A stretch of 64,000 nucleotides of DNA from Lachnospiraceae bacterium EP-SM-12S-S03. Its GTDB lineage: Bacteria; Bacillota; Clostridia; Lachnospirales; Lachnospiraceae. How positions within the stretch are numbered: position 1 is the stretch's first letter; each line of letters opens with the position of its first letter. Location: NCBI GenBank assembly GCA_020540725.1, contig JAJBSL010000003.1, forward strand, positions 85,856 to 149,855, read 5' to 3'. Made by a program: the position numbers and the translations under genes. Positions 16,028 to 23,650 of the stretch are shown here, piece after piece. The notes beneath the pieces are model-generated. The model did no database searches. It was not told the DNA's origin and worked only from the letters and a program-made list of their open reading frames with translations.

Positions 16028-17068
16028 CTAATGTTCTTTGTGGAATATCGCATCCAACTCCGCCATGAGAGTCTTAAGCGTTGTCATTACATGTTCATAA
16101 TCCATTCGTTTCGGTCCGACAATTCCTATCGTTCCCTGCATTCCCTCTCCAAGTTCATATGTTGCAGTTACAACACTGCAATCTTTCATGTTCTGTATCG
16201 GAGTTTCATTTCCGATATAGACCTGAATTCCTTTATTCTCTTCCTCAGAAAGCGTCTGGGTCACGAGGCTTGCAAGTTGTTGCTTTTCTTCAAAGGCACT
16301 GATAATTTCCTGCGCGCTTTGCTTATCCGATAATTCCGGATATTTGAAAATATTTGTCGCACCGCTTGTGTAAATCTCCAGGTCATCTACCTGAATCACA
16401 TTTGCCACAGCATCCAGAACATCGCTGATCACTTCGCTGTGAATTCCAGCCTGTTCCTTCAATCTTGCAATCATTCCCAAATTAATCTCTTCGATCGACA
16501 TTCCGTTTAGATTCGTATTCAGCAACATATTCAGCTTCAAAAGCGTCTCATTGCCAAGGTTCTCACCGACTGTCACGATCTTATTCTTGATGATATTTCC
16601 TTCCATCACGATCACCGCAATGATCTGGTTCTCATCTACCTGAGATAACTGGATGAATTTCAACTTGTTTCTATTGTAAGTCGGAGCAGAAATCATTGTC
16701 GCGTAATTGGTGTTGGCTGCCAAAACCTTGGCTGCCTGCTTCAGCAACTGGTCCATCTTATCAGCCTTCTGAAGCATCTGTTCTCTAATCTCCGTCACTT
16801 CCTGCTCTTTTTCTTCCATCAGCGTATCTACATACCATCTGTAACCCTTATCAGAAGGAATACGTCCTGCCGATGTGTGAGGCTGTATGATGTAACCCAA
16901 ATCTTCCAGATCCGCCATCTCATTGCGGATGGTGGCCGAACTTAAATTCAAGTCCGCATACTTGGAAATCGTTCTCGATCCAACCGGCTCTCCTGTCTCT
17001 AAGTAAGTCTTGATGATGGTCTGAAGTATCTTCATCTTCCGCTCATCTAATTCTTGATTCGACTTCAT
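16028..17068 (-). CDS. hrcA: Heat-inducible transcription repressor HrcA
   Basis: A 346-aa HrcA of full length. The N-terminal winged helix includes LDERKMKILQTIIKTYLETG, EPVGSRTISKYADLNLSSAT and IRNEMADLEDLGYI; the GAF-like HrcA domain follows. It represses this operon by binding CIRCE and depends on GroEL for folding in characterised species. It is the first gene of the unit; a perfect CIRCE lies 21 bases upstream, so it is autoregulated. Its TAG stop overlaps the grpE ribosome site. Confidence 0.97.
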   Translation of the reverse strand: MKSNQELDERKMKILQTIIKTYLETGEPVGSRTISKYADLNLSSATIRNEMADLEDLGYIIQPHTSAGRIPSDKGYRWYVDTLMEEKEQEVTEIREQMLQKADKMDQLLKQAAKVLAANTNYATMISAPTYNRNKLKFIQLSQVDENQIIAVIVMEGNIIKNKIVTVGENLGNETLLKLNMLLNTNLNGMSIEEINLGMIARLKEQAGIHSEVISDVLDAVANVIQVDDLEIYTSGATNIFKYPELSDKQSAQEIISAFEEKQQLASLVTQTLSEEENKGIQVYIGNETPIQNMKDCSVVTATYELGEGMQGTIGIVGPKRMDYEHVMTTLKTLMAELDAIFHKEH

Positions 17069-17089
17069 CTTTAGCCTCCCTTCTTCCTA

Positions 17090-17116
17090 TTAGCACTCAT
17101 CACTTTTGAGTGCTAA
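17090..17116. promoter_or_regulatory. CIRCE operator (HrcA binding site)
   Basis: TTAGCACTC (17090-17098), a nine-base spacer, then GAGTGCTAA (17108-17116). This is an exact match to the CIRCE consensus, placed between the promoter and the hrcA start. Confidence 0.98.
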
Positions 17117-17131
17117 CACCTTACGATTAAT

Positions 17132-17160
17132 AAGATAGCACCTGCATTTTCGTTTGTCAA
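17132..17160 (-). promoter_or_regulatory. Promoter of hrcA-grpE-dnaK-dnaJ
   Basis: Minus-strand TTGACA (17155-17160), a 17-base spacer and TATCTT (17132-17137). CIRCE begins 15 bases downstream of the -10 box, so bound HrcA would cover the transcription start. Confidence 0.85.
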
Positions 17161-17204
17161 CAGTGTTTATGGTTTTTTTATATTTTATTATCCAGAAGAC
17201 CAAA

Positions 17205-17239
17205 GACCCGGTCATGTCCATGACACAACCGGGTCTTTT
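17205..17239 (+). terminator. Hairpin with T-run (plus-strand orientation)
   Basis: GACCCGGT / ACCGGGTC (17205-17212 and 17228-17235), then TTTTC. It is oriented as a plus-strand terminator, yet no plus-strand gene lies upstream; hrcA diverges to the left. The minus strand has a weaker T-run (TTTGG), so it might also end darA transcripts. Confidence 0.55.
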
Positions 17240-17244
17240 CTTGA

Positions 17245-17376
17245 TGATATAGGAAATTCCTTCAGAATCCTATATCATAAAAAACACACTTCGTGTGGGG
17301 ATGCGCAACTCGCGGCAAGGAGTTTATTACTTCGTAACCGCTCGCGCGCAGATTGCACAGTTGTGCAATCTTTTTT
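17245..17376 (+). other. Structured non-coding element (possible small RNA or palindromic repeat unit)
   Basis: The 350-base stretch between hrcA and darA has no convincing gene. After the terminator at 17205 it holds an inverted repeat (TGATATAGGA at 17245, TCCTATATCA at 17268), a small hairpin CACAC-TTC-GTGTG (17286-17298), and a GC-rich segment with GCGCAACTCGCGG and CCGCTCGCGCGC. A near-perfect hairpin GATTGCACA/TGTGCAATC (17351-17370) follows, with TTTTTT after it. The final hairpin is a good plus-strand terminator. The composition differs from the AT-rich surroundings. A 62-aa frame overlaps it but has no ribosome site and looks spurious. Confidence 0.45.
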
Positions 17377-17418
17377 ATTTTCACACAATTCGATATTTTT
17401 CTTTTCTCTGGCTTTCAA

Positions 17419-17757
17419 CTAGATTTTCCAAAACTCCGCCACATCTACAACGAATACGATCGCTCCGCCAGCTTCTACCTTAATCGGTGTATATGTGTAA
17501 TTGGAAACATGGTGCATTCCCTCATTCAAATACGGAGTAATGATCTCAATCTCTTCACGCTTTGCGCAAGTTTGTTTTAAAATATCCATAACCGCTCCTA
17601 TTTTGTCATCATCCGTTCCGATCATAAGCGTACAGTTATCTTTTCGTAAGAATCCACCGGAACTCGAAAGCTTTGTTACTCCGAATTCATTCTTGTTCAA
17701 TTCTTTCACCGCACTCTTCGCATCCTCATCATGTACCACTGCAAATATCAGTTTCAT
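17419..17757 (-). CDS. darA: Cyclic-di-AMP receptor DarA/PstA (PII-like)
   Basis: A 112-aa protein of the expected length for the CdAMP receptor family. It has a PII-like fold start (MKLIFAVVHDEDAKSAVKEL), the glycine loop LSSSGGFLRKDNCTLMIGTD used for nucleotide binding, and the C-terminal GGAIVFVVDVAEFWKI typical of this family. It binds c-di-AMP as a trimer in the cytoplasm; its downstream partner is not known in most species. It appears monocistronic, with AAGGGG before the ATG. Confidence 0.92.
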   Translation of the reverse strand: MKLIFAVVHDEDAKSAVKELNKNEFGVTKLSSSGGFLRKDNCTLMIGTDDDKIGAVMDILKQTCAKREEIEIITPYLNEGMHHVSNYTYTPIKVEAGGAIVFVVDVAEFWKI

Positions 17758-17917
17758 ATTATCAAGCCCCTTCCTGTCAGCTTTATTAAATGTTACTTCA
17801 AATATACCACGTTATGGTTAAAAAGTCATCTCTGATTTTTTCCAATTTTGATATTGTTTTTTCCTTGAAAAAAAGCGATAATAAAGGAAGAAAAACAGAT
17901 GGAAAGAAGGAATACAC

Positions 17918-18934
17918 ATGACATATGAAGAATTATTAGCAAATGCACGTCCAGAGATTGGGAAATTCTGCAAAGTCTGCCCTGTCTGCAATGGCAAGGC
18001 ATGCAGAAATCAGATACCGGGACCCGGAGCAAAGGGCGTCGGAGATACAGCCATCCGCAACTATGATAAGTGGCAGGAGATCCGCATTAATATGGATACA
18101 TTAAGTTCCAATCAGGACGTGGATACTACATTCAAAATCTTCGGCAGGGAATTTAAGTATCCGTTCTTCGCAGGTCCTGTCGGTGCAGTAAACTTACATT
18201 ATGGTGAAAAATACAATGATGCTTCTTACAATGATGTTCTTGTATCCGCCTGCGCTGAAGCCGGAATTGCGGCTATGACAGGAGACGGTGTCAACGCCGA
18301 GGTAATGAAAGCCGCCACAGAAGCTGTCAAGAAAGCCAACGGACTTGGAATTCCAACCGTAAAACCTTGGAATCTCGAAACAGTTCAGGAGAAAATGAAA
18401 CAGGTACACGATGCCGGCGCTTTTGCCGTTGCAATGGATGTGGATGCTGCTGGTCTTCCATTCCTGAAGAACATGACTCCTCCGGCAGGCAGAAAATCTG
18501 TCGAGGAACTTCATGACATCGTGGAATCTTCTCCTGTCCCATTTATCGTCAAAGGAGTAATGACTGTAAAAGGCGCATTGAAGGCACAAAAAGCAGGTGC
18601 TTCTGCGATTATCGTATCTAACCACGGTGGCCGCGTTCTTGATCAGTGCCCGGCAACTGCGGAAGTATTGGAAGATATCGTAAAGGCAGTAAATGGCAGC
18701 ATGAAGATCTTCGTAGACGGAGGAATCCGTTCTGGTGTTGATGTATTCAAAGCTCTTTCGCTTGGCGCTGATGGTGTCATTATCGCACGTCCATTTGTAA
18801 CTGCCGTATATGGCGGTGGTGCTGAAGGAGTCAAACTCTATATAGAAAAACTCGGTGCTGAACTTGCTGATACCATGGCAATGTGCGGCGCAAACTCATT
18901 GGACGAGATTACAAGAGACATGATCTGGAAATAA
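17918..18934 (+). CDS. FMN-dependent alpha-hydroxy-acid oxidase/dehydrogenase-like protein
   Basis: A 338-aa TIM-barrel flavoprotein. FMN and substrate motifs of the lactate/glycolate oxidase family are present: PVPFIVKGVMTVKGAL (Lys), IIVSNHGGRVLDQ (catalytic His in SNHGGR), and FVDGGIRSGVDVFKALSLGA followed by ADGVIIARP. The usual substrate arginine is in GGIRSG. The N-terminus is atypical, with a four-cysteine cluster C18-x2-C21-x2-C24-x4-C29. It is one of few plus-strand genes here and stands alone, facing the ABC permease gene across a shared hairpin. In an anaerobe it is more likely a dehydrogenase than an H2O2-forming oxidase. The substrate is unknown. Confidence 0.85.
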   Translation: MTYEELLANARPEIGKFCKVCPVCNGKACRNQIPGPGAKGVGDTAIRNYDKWQEIRINMDTLSSNQDVDTTFKIFGREFKYPFFAGPVGAVNLHYGEKYNDASYNDVLVSACAEAGIAAMTGDGVNAEVMKAATEAVKKANGLGIPTVKPWNLETVQEKMKQVHDAGAFAVAMDVDAAGLPFLKNMTPPAGRKSVEELHDIVESSPVPFIVKGVMTVKGALKAQKAGASAIIVSNHGGRVLDQCPATAEVLEDIVKAVNGSMKIFVDGGIRSGVDVFKALSLGADGVIIARPFVTAVYGGGAEGVKLYIEKLGAELADTMAMCGANSLDEITRDMIWK

Positions 18935-18964
18935 GAGGCTACAGTACATACTGCGCCTGGCACA

Positions 18965-18990
18965 AGAGGCAGCTTACCGCTGCCTCTTTC
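18965..18990. terminator. Shared terminator hairpin between convergent genes
   Basis: AGAGGCAGC (18965-18973), loop TTACC, GCTGCCTCT (18979-18987), then TTCC. It ends the plus-strand FMN-enzyme gene. The minus-strand permease stop codon (TAA, 18974-18976) lies in the loop, so the last codons of that gene form one arm. Confidence 0.75.
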
Positions 18991-19594
18991 CTCTGATTAC
19001 AATTCCGGCAATCATACAGATTACACCGACTGCAAATAACACATATTTCGTTTCATAATCGGTTGTCATGGCAAAAGGATAGAACTTTTTCAAATATTTT
19101 TCTCCTCCTCCGTAGGCAATTACATAATAGATAATCGGTGCCATATAGCCAATGATGAGATTATCACTCAATGCATAGGCTAAAATCCCAATTCCTCCAA
19201 AAGCAAGGAACTCTGCCAAAACTCCAAAAAAATATTTACCCATTTCCATTTCGCAATTCCCATATCGCATCACTTCCATATATATAAGAAGGAGAATCCC
19301 TCCGATCAACATACTCAAAATCACCCGTATCCCGTAGATGAATACAATACTTGTATATTTCGAAGAAATCAGATTCCGTAAATCCTGATTCTGTTCCGGT
19401 TGAAATACAGGTACAAACAAAATGATCCCTATTAAAGCCACGTACATTTCCAAAACTTTTGCCGATTGGACCATATCCAGATTGCGAATCCCGAGAATCC
19501 ACGGAGAAAACAGAAGAAATGCAATACTGATCACTGTCTGCCATGTGAGATTATGCCTTAGCTGTTCTTTTACGATTCCACAATATCTTTCCAT
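18974..19594 (-). CDS. ABC transporter permease-like membrane protein (second permease)
   Basis: About 206 aa with roughly six hydrophobic segments (LTWQTVISIAFLLFSPWILG, YVALIGIILFVPVF, IYGIRVILSMLIGGILLLIY and later helices). No soluble domain. It overlaps the end of the larger permease gene by 44 bases, so it is co-translated with the ATPase-permease set. The start at 19594 is a choice; an in-frame ATG at 19627 would lengthen the overlap. It is probably the second membrane half of the exporter. Its family is not firmly recognised. Confidence 0.7.
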   Translation of the reverse strand: MERYCGIVKEQLRHNLTWQTVISIAFLLFSPWILGIRNLDMVQSAKVLEMYVALIGIILFVPVFQPEQNQDLRNLISSKYTSIVFIYGIRVILSMLIGGILLLIYMEVMRYGNCEMEMGKYFFGVLAEFLAFGGIGILAYALSDNLIIGYMAPIIYYVIAYGGGEKYLKKFYPFAMTTDYETKYVLFAVGVICMIAGIVIRGKRQR

Positions 19595-20807
19595 TTCGTC
19601 GCAGATGCCCCTTTCTCTTTTTCTCATAGACCCATACGGTTGCTGTTACCAGAATAAGCGCCAACACTGCATAAAATACGCGATTCATCAATAACTGTTG
19701 AAATCCATTTATAAATCCGGTGTAGTTCATCTCTGTGTTATGTCTTGGAACAAGATTCCATCCATATTGACCGCCACCCATTTCAGACACGCCAAGCTGA
19801 AGACTTGCAAACCACCAAATTCCCTGTATCAAAACTGCAAGGGCACTTTCCGTCAGCTCCGTTACAAAGAGCCCTACCGCCGTTACTACCATTACCGTTG
19901 GAAGAAGCCATCCTAGATCGTATTTTAAAAATGCGAGATAATCCAAATGAATACCGCTTCCTTTTGTAAACGTCATGCAATCGATCATCGGAGCAAGCGA
20001 AAGAACCATCACGGGAACCATCATCATAGTCACCATAGCCATATATCTGCTGCTAATCAAAGTAAAGGAAGAGACTCTTCTTGTAAATACCAGATCCTGC
20101 ATCTGCGCTCTTTTGTCTCTTAAAATTCTTGTAGCCGCCACAAATACCGGAAGAATTCCAAGCATAATTCCCATATAATCACAAAATAATCTTAGATATC
20201 CGCCTGTATATCCATCTTTTTCCACCAGATTCTGATATGCTTCCATAGCTCCTTTATAGTCTAATGGAAGTTCCACCGATGTTTTCATCATCTCTTCTGT
20301 AAAATCAGAACCCGGACCGAGAATCCTCGCCACCTGATCCATTTTCTTTAGGAATACTTCATAAGTTAATCCTTCCTTCGGCTCTGCCGTATAAGGAGCA
20401 TAGTCGAATTCCGGATCATGCTCTTCAAAATGTTTTTCAATATCGTCTCCGACAGCATCTCCTTTTAATCCGGTTGTCTCCTCTAAAATCTTTTCCAGTT
20501 CTGCTTTTTCCCCATCACTCAAAGTTACACTTTTCGCAAATCCTACCGGGTAAGTTTCAAAGTGATCATACCAAATACCCCAGGCGAGGTTTCCAAGTGC
20601 CGCACGCATAATATCCTGCTCATCTTCGCTTGTCTTCATTCCATAATCCGCATAGCTTTCCTGACCTTTTTCCGGCTTTTGAATCATCTCTTCCTTCAGA
20701 CTTCCAAGCTGACTTAAGAAAAAGATTGCAAGTACGATAATATAAAGCCAGTAAATCAGGCTATTTGCAATCTGTTTGCATTCTTTTTCCCATACTCTTA
20801 AGAACAT
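19551..20807 (-). CDS. ABC-2-type transporter permease
   Basis: A 418-aa membrane protein. A single N-terminal helix (LIYWLYIIVLAIFFLSQLG) is followed by an extracytoplasmic region of about 180 residues rich in acidic residues. Five more helices follow (for example YMGIMLGILPVFVAATRIL and YMAMVTMMMVPVMVLSLAPM). This layout is typical of ABC-2 permeases that export peptides, lipids or antimicrobials. It starts ten bases inside the end of the ATPase gene. The substrate is unknown. Confidence 0.8.
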   Translation of the reverse strand: MFLRVWEKECKQIANSLIYWLYIIVLAIFFLSQLGSLKEEMIQKPEKGQESYADYGMKTSEDEQDIMRAALGNLAWGIWYDHFETYPVGFAKSVTLSDGEKAELEKILEETTGLKGDAVGDDIEKHFEEHDPEFDYAPYTAEPKEGLTYEVFLKKMDQVARILGPGSDFTEEMMKTSVELPLDYKGAMEAYQNLVEKDGYTGGYLRLFCDYMGIMLGILPVFVAATRILRDKRAQMQDLVFTRRVSSFTLISSRYMAMVTMMMVPVMVLSLAPMIDCMTFTKGSGIHLDYLAFLKYDLGWLLPTVMVVTAVGLFVTELTESALAVLIQGIWWFASLQLGVSEMGGGQYGWNLVPRHNTEMNYTGFINGFQQLLMNRVFYAVLALILVTATVWVYEKKRKGHLRRNGKILWNRKRTAKA

Positions 20808-21682
20808 AGAAGATCACCTCTTCCCTGCATCAGATACATATAGGCATCTTCTACTCCCGGCTCACAATGTTCCGCACCACTAAATGGAGTCTGATCTGCA
20901 ATCATACGAATCATGACATTGTTTCCAAGTGTAAGGATACTTGTCACAATATATTGTTTCTTTACTGCTTCCAACTCATGTCTGCTGATTTCCGCTTTAT
21001 ACACTTTGCCTTCCACAGTCTTCAAAAGCGCAGTTACCGTACCCCGGAATAATACTTTCCCCGCATCTAAAACCGCAATGTTTTCACAAGTTGCTTCAAT
21101 ATCACCTACAATATGCGTAGACAGAATCACAATTCTTTCTTCTGCAATCTCACACAAAAGATTTCGGAATCTCACTCTTTCTTCCGGATCAAGTCCTGCT
21201 GTGGGTTCATCTACAATTAAAACTTTCGGATTATGAAGAATTGCCTGTGCAATTCCAAGCCTTCTTTTCATTCCACCAGATAATGCCTTCACCTTTGTCT
21301 TGTAATTATCTTGCAAATTTACTTTCTTAAGAAGTTTCGGAATTCTCTTTTTTCGCTCTTCTTTACTAAGTCCTGACAAAATGCCCAGATAATCCATAGA
21401 TTCATACACCGTCATATTCGGATACATCGAAAAATCTTGCGGAAGATATCCCGTGATTTCCCGGATCTGAGCCGCCTTTTCCACCGGGATCCCACAGATT
21501 TTCACACTTCCGTCCTGCTTTTCCAGCAAAGTAGCAAGCACCTTCATCAATGTGGTCTTCCCTGCACCGTTTCTTCCAAGCAGTCCAAACATCCCTTCTT
21601 CTATTGTCAGATTCACATCAGACAATGCCTTTTTCTTCCCATAAAACTTATCCAGATGCTTAATCTCGATTTTCGTTTTCAT
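20798..21682 (-). CDS. ABC transporter ATP-binding protein
   Basis: A 294-aa ATPase. Walker A is GLLGRNGAGKTTLMKVL, the Q-loop YLPQDFSMYP, the signature ALSGGMKRRLGIAQA, and Walker B VLIVDEPTAGLDPEE, with the H-loop at ILSTHIV. A C-terminal extension of about 90 residues resembles those of antibiotic/bacteriocin exporters. The start was placed at the ATG nine bases after GAGAGG; upstream in-frame starts lack that spacing. It is co-transcribed with the RR/HK pair upstream and two permeases downstream, an arrangement typical of peptide-antibiotic sensing and detoxification modules. Confidence 0.92.
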   Translation of the reverse strand: MKTKIEIKHLDKFYGKKKALSDVNLTIEEGMFGLLGRNGAGKTTLMKVLATLLEKQDGSVKICGIPVEKAAQIREITGYLPQDFSMYPNMTVYESMDYLGILSGLSKEERKKRIPKLLKKVNLQDNYKTKVKALSGGMKRRLGIAQAILHNPKVLIVDEPTAGLDPEERVRFRNLLCEIAEERIVILSTHIVGDIEATCENIAVLDAGKVLFRGTVTALLKTVEGKVYKAEISRHELEAVKKQYIVTSILTLGNNVMIRMIADQTPFSGAEHCEPGVEDAYMYLMQGRGDLLCS

Positions 21683-21753
21683 CTTGTTCATCCTCTCTCT
21701 TTGTTGATAAAAATAGGATACATCCAATTTTCCTATATTTTTCCTACAAAGTT

Positions 21754-22974
21754 TTAAGATTTTTTATAAGAAAACGAAACACTTGCGAAAGCACCTCCAT
21801 AAATACTATTGGCTAATTCCAAAGTCCCCCCACACTTTTTACATAGTACGGACGCAATATGAAGTCCGATTCCAAAATGTTCTCCTTCATCTTTCACTTC
21901 CTTCTCATAATGATACGGCCCTTTTGCCTGTTCCATTTTTCCATCTGAAAATCCTTCTCCGTCATCCTTCACATAAATGCGAAGTAACTTTTCTTGCTTT
22001 TCCGTTTGGATGATAATTTCTACTTTTGTCTTCGCATAGCGGATTGCATTCGACAGAAGATTATCCACAACTTCCAGCACCATTTCTTCATCAACCCATA
22101 AAGATTGGGTAAGTTCTTCTTCACAGGACATCTGAAGTTGTACATCCCCAATCCTGTTCAGAGCATGGATCGTGTCACTGATTTTCCCTGTAAGATCCGA
22201 AAGTTTCAGTTCCTCCTTCTCCACTTTTCTCTCTTCAAAATTTCGGATATCTTTCATTGTGTAGCTATATCTCTCCAGCCTTCCAATGTGTTCCGACATC
22301 AACTTCAATGTAGAAACCAGCTTTTCTTCACTGATTTTACCTTCCGGTATAAAGCGGTACAGAAAATCGGAGTATCCTTTTAAAACCGTCAGCGGTGTCC
22401 GCAGATCGTGGGCAAATGCTGCATTGACTTTCTTCTGCTCTTCGATCAGATCCCACATTTTCTCTTTATTATCAGAAAGTTCCCGCTTCATTTCCTCAAA
22501 AGCATTACACAATTCTCCCATTTCATCTTTGCAGTCATATGCTAATGTAAAGTCCAGATTATTCTTCTGTATTTCCTTCGCCGCCTTCGTCAGCATACCA
22601 GATGGACGTTTGATTCTGCTATAATAGAAGCGGGTCCCCATAATCGCTGTAAACAGAAGCATATATACATATCCGGAATATTCTCTTACAATTTCCAACA
22701 CCATTAACGACTGCTGCTCAGAATCCGTCAATTCCCCGTACATTTCGGATAGATTCAGAAACTGGTAAAGGTTCTGTCCCGGTACTTTTGCAATCATAAT
22801 ATGATGTCTGTCATAAATAATTTCTATCTGTCTTTGGCAGAGCACTTGTGTCCCCCAGAAGCATAAGAAACTCAGGAAAATTCCAAATGCCAAATATGCA
22901 AGCAGACTCTCTTTGAGCGAAAATGTCCGAATTTTCTTTTGTATATTTTCTATTTTTTCATTTATCCAATCCAT
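21754..22974 (-). CDS. Sensor histidine kinase
   Basis: About 406 aa. Two membrane helices (ESLLAYLAFGIFLSFLCFWG and YSGYVYMLLFTAIMG) enclose an extracellular segment of about 80 residues. A HAMP-like linker follows, then the His box FAHDLRTPLTVLKGYSDF, an N box LLSNAIRYAKT and G boxes VKDDGEGFSDG and HFGIGLHIASVLCKKCGG. The start (ATG 22974) overlaps the regulator stop by 13 bases. With the adjacent regulator it probably controls the downstream ABC transporter. Confidence 0.9.
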   Translation of the reverse strand: MDWINEKIENIQKKIRTFSLKESLLAYLAFGIFLSFLCFWGTQVLCQRQIEIIYDRHHIMIAKVPGQNLYQFLNLSEMYGELTDSEQQSLMVLEIVREYSGYVYMLLFTAIMGTRFYYSRIKRPSGMLTKAAKEIQKNNLDFTLAYDCKDEMGELCNAFEEMKRELSDNKEKMWDLIEEQKKVNAAFAHDLRTPLTVLKGYSDFLYRFIPEGKISEEKLVSTLKLMSEHIGRLERYSYTMKDIRNFEERKVEKEELKLSDLTGKISDTIHALNRIGDVQLQMSCEEELTQSLWVDEEMVLEVVDNLLSNAIRYAKTKVEIIIQTEKQEKLLRIYVKDDGEGFSDGKMEQAKGPYHYEKEVKDEGEHFGIGLHIASVLCKKCGGTLELANSIYGGAFASVSFSYKKS

Positions 22975-23636
22975 CGATATCCCACTCCCCACACAGTCTC
23001 AATCGGAGTTTTCTCTGTATACTCTGAAATCTTTCCACGGATTCGTCTGATATGCTCTGCCACAATCTGACCATCGCCCTCAGCATCATACCCCCGGATC
23101 CTCTCGTATATATTTTCTTTTCCAAAAATCTGCCCCGGATTCATAGAAAGGAGTTCTAAAATATCATACTCTGTTTTTGTAAGATTCACACTGTTTCCAT
23201 TGCAATATACCATCCGCTCTCCGTAACGGATCACAATGTCACCTGTAACCTTAATCGGAGCCTTCTCATGGTTTCTTTCCTCTCTCCGCAAATGTGCCAA
23301 CACCCTGGCGCCAAGTTCATCAATACTAAACGGTTTCATAATGTAATCATCCCCGCCCATCATAAGACCGTTAATCCTATCCTGCTCTTCTATCTTGGCT
23401 GTCAGAAATACAATCGGGCAGTTCACATATTCTCTGATTCTTCTGCACACTTCAAACCCATCCAGATCCGGCATATTGATATCCAACAAAATGATATCCG
23501 GAAGTTTTTCTGTTTTTTCAACTGCCTCCACTCCGCCTCTTGCCGTAATGACTTCGTACCCTTGCATTTCAAAATAATCCTGCAAAAGGCGAATGATCCC
23601 TTCTTCGTCATCTACCACTAAAATCTTCTGCGCCAT
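22962..23636 (-). CDS. OmpR/PhoB-family response regulator
   Basis: About 224 aa. The receiver domain starts MAQKILVVDDEEG with the acidic pair, phospho-acceptor Asp in IILLDINMPDLDGFEV, the Thr switch in VFLTAK and Lys in YIMKPFS. The C-terminal winged helix has LTKTEYDILELLSMNPGQIF and GVGYRWIG. The start was chosen at the second ATG, seven bases after GGAG. It is the cognate of the kinase that follows. Confidence 0.93.
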   Translation of the reverse strand: MAQKILVVDDEEGIIRLLQDYFEMQGYEVITARGGVEAVEKTEKLPDIILLDINMPDLDGFEVCRRIREYVNCPIVFLTAKIEEQDRINGLMMGGDDYIMKPFSIDELGARVLAHLRREERNHEKAPIKVTGDIVIRYGERMVYCNGNSVNLTKTEYDILELLSMNPGQIFGKENIYERIRGYDAEGDGQIVAEHIRRIRGKISEYTEKTPIETVWGVGYRWIG

Positions 23637-23650
23637 TCTTTTCTCCATTT

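Noticed and set aside
17295-17483. 62-codon plus-strand frame over the structured element
   Set aside because: It crosses a strong terminator and has no ribosome site.
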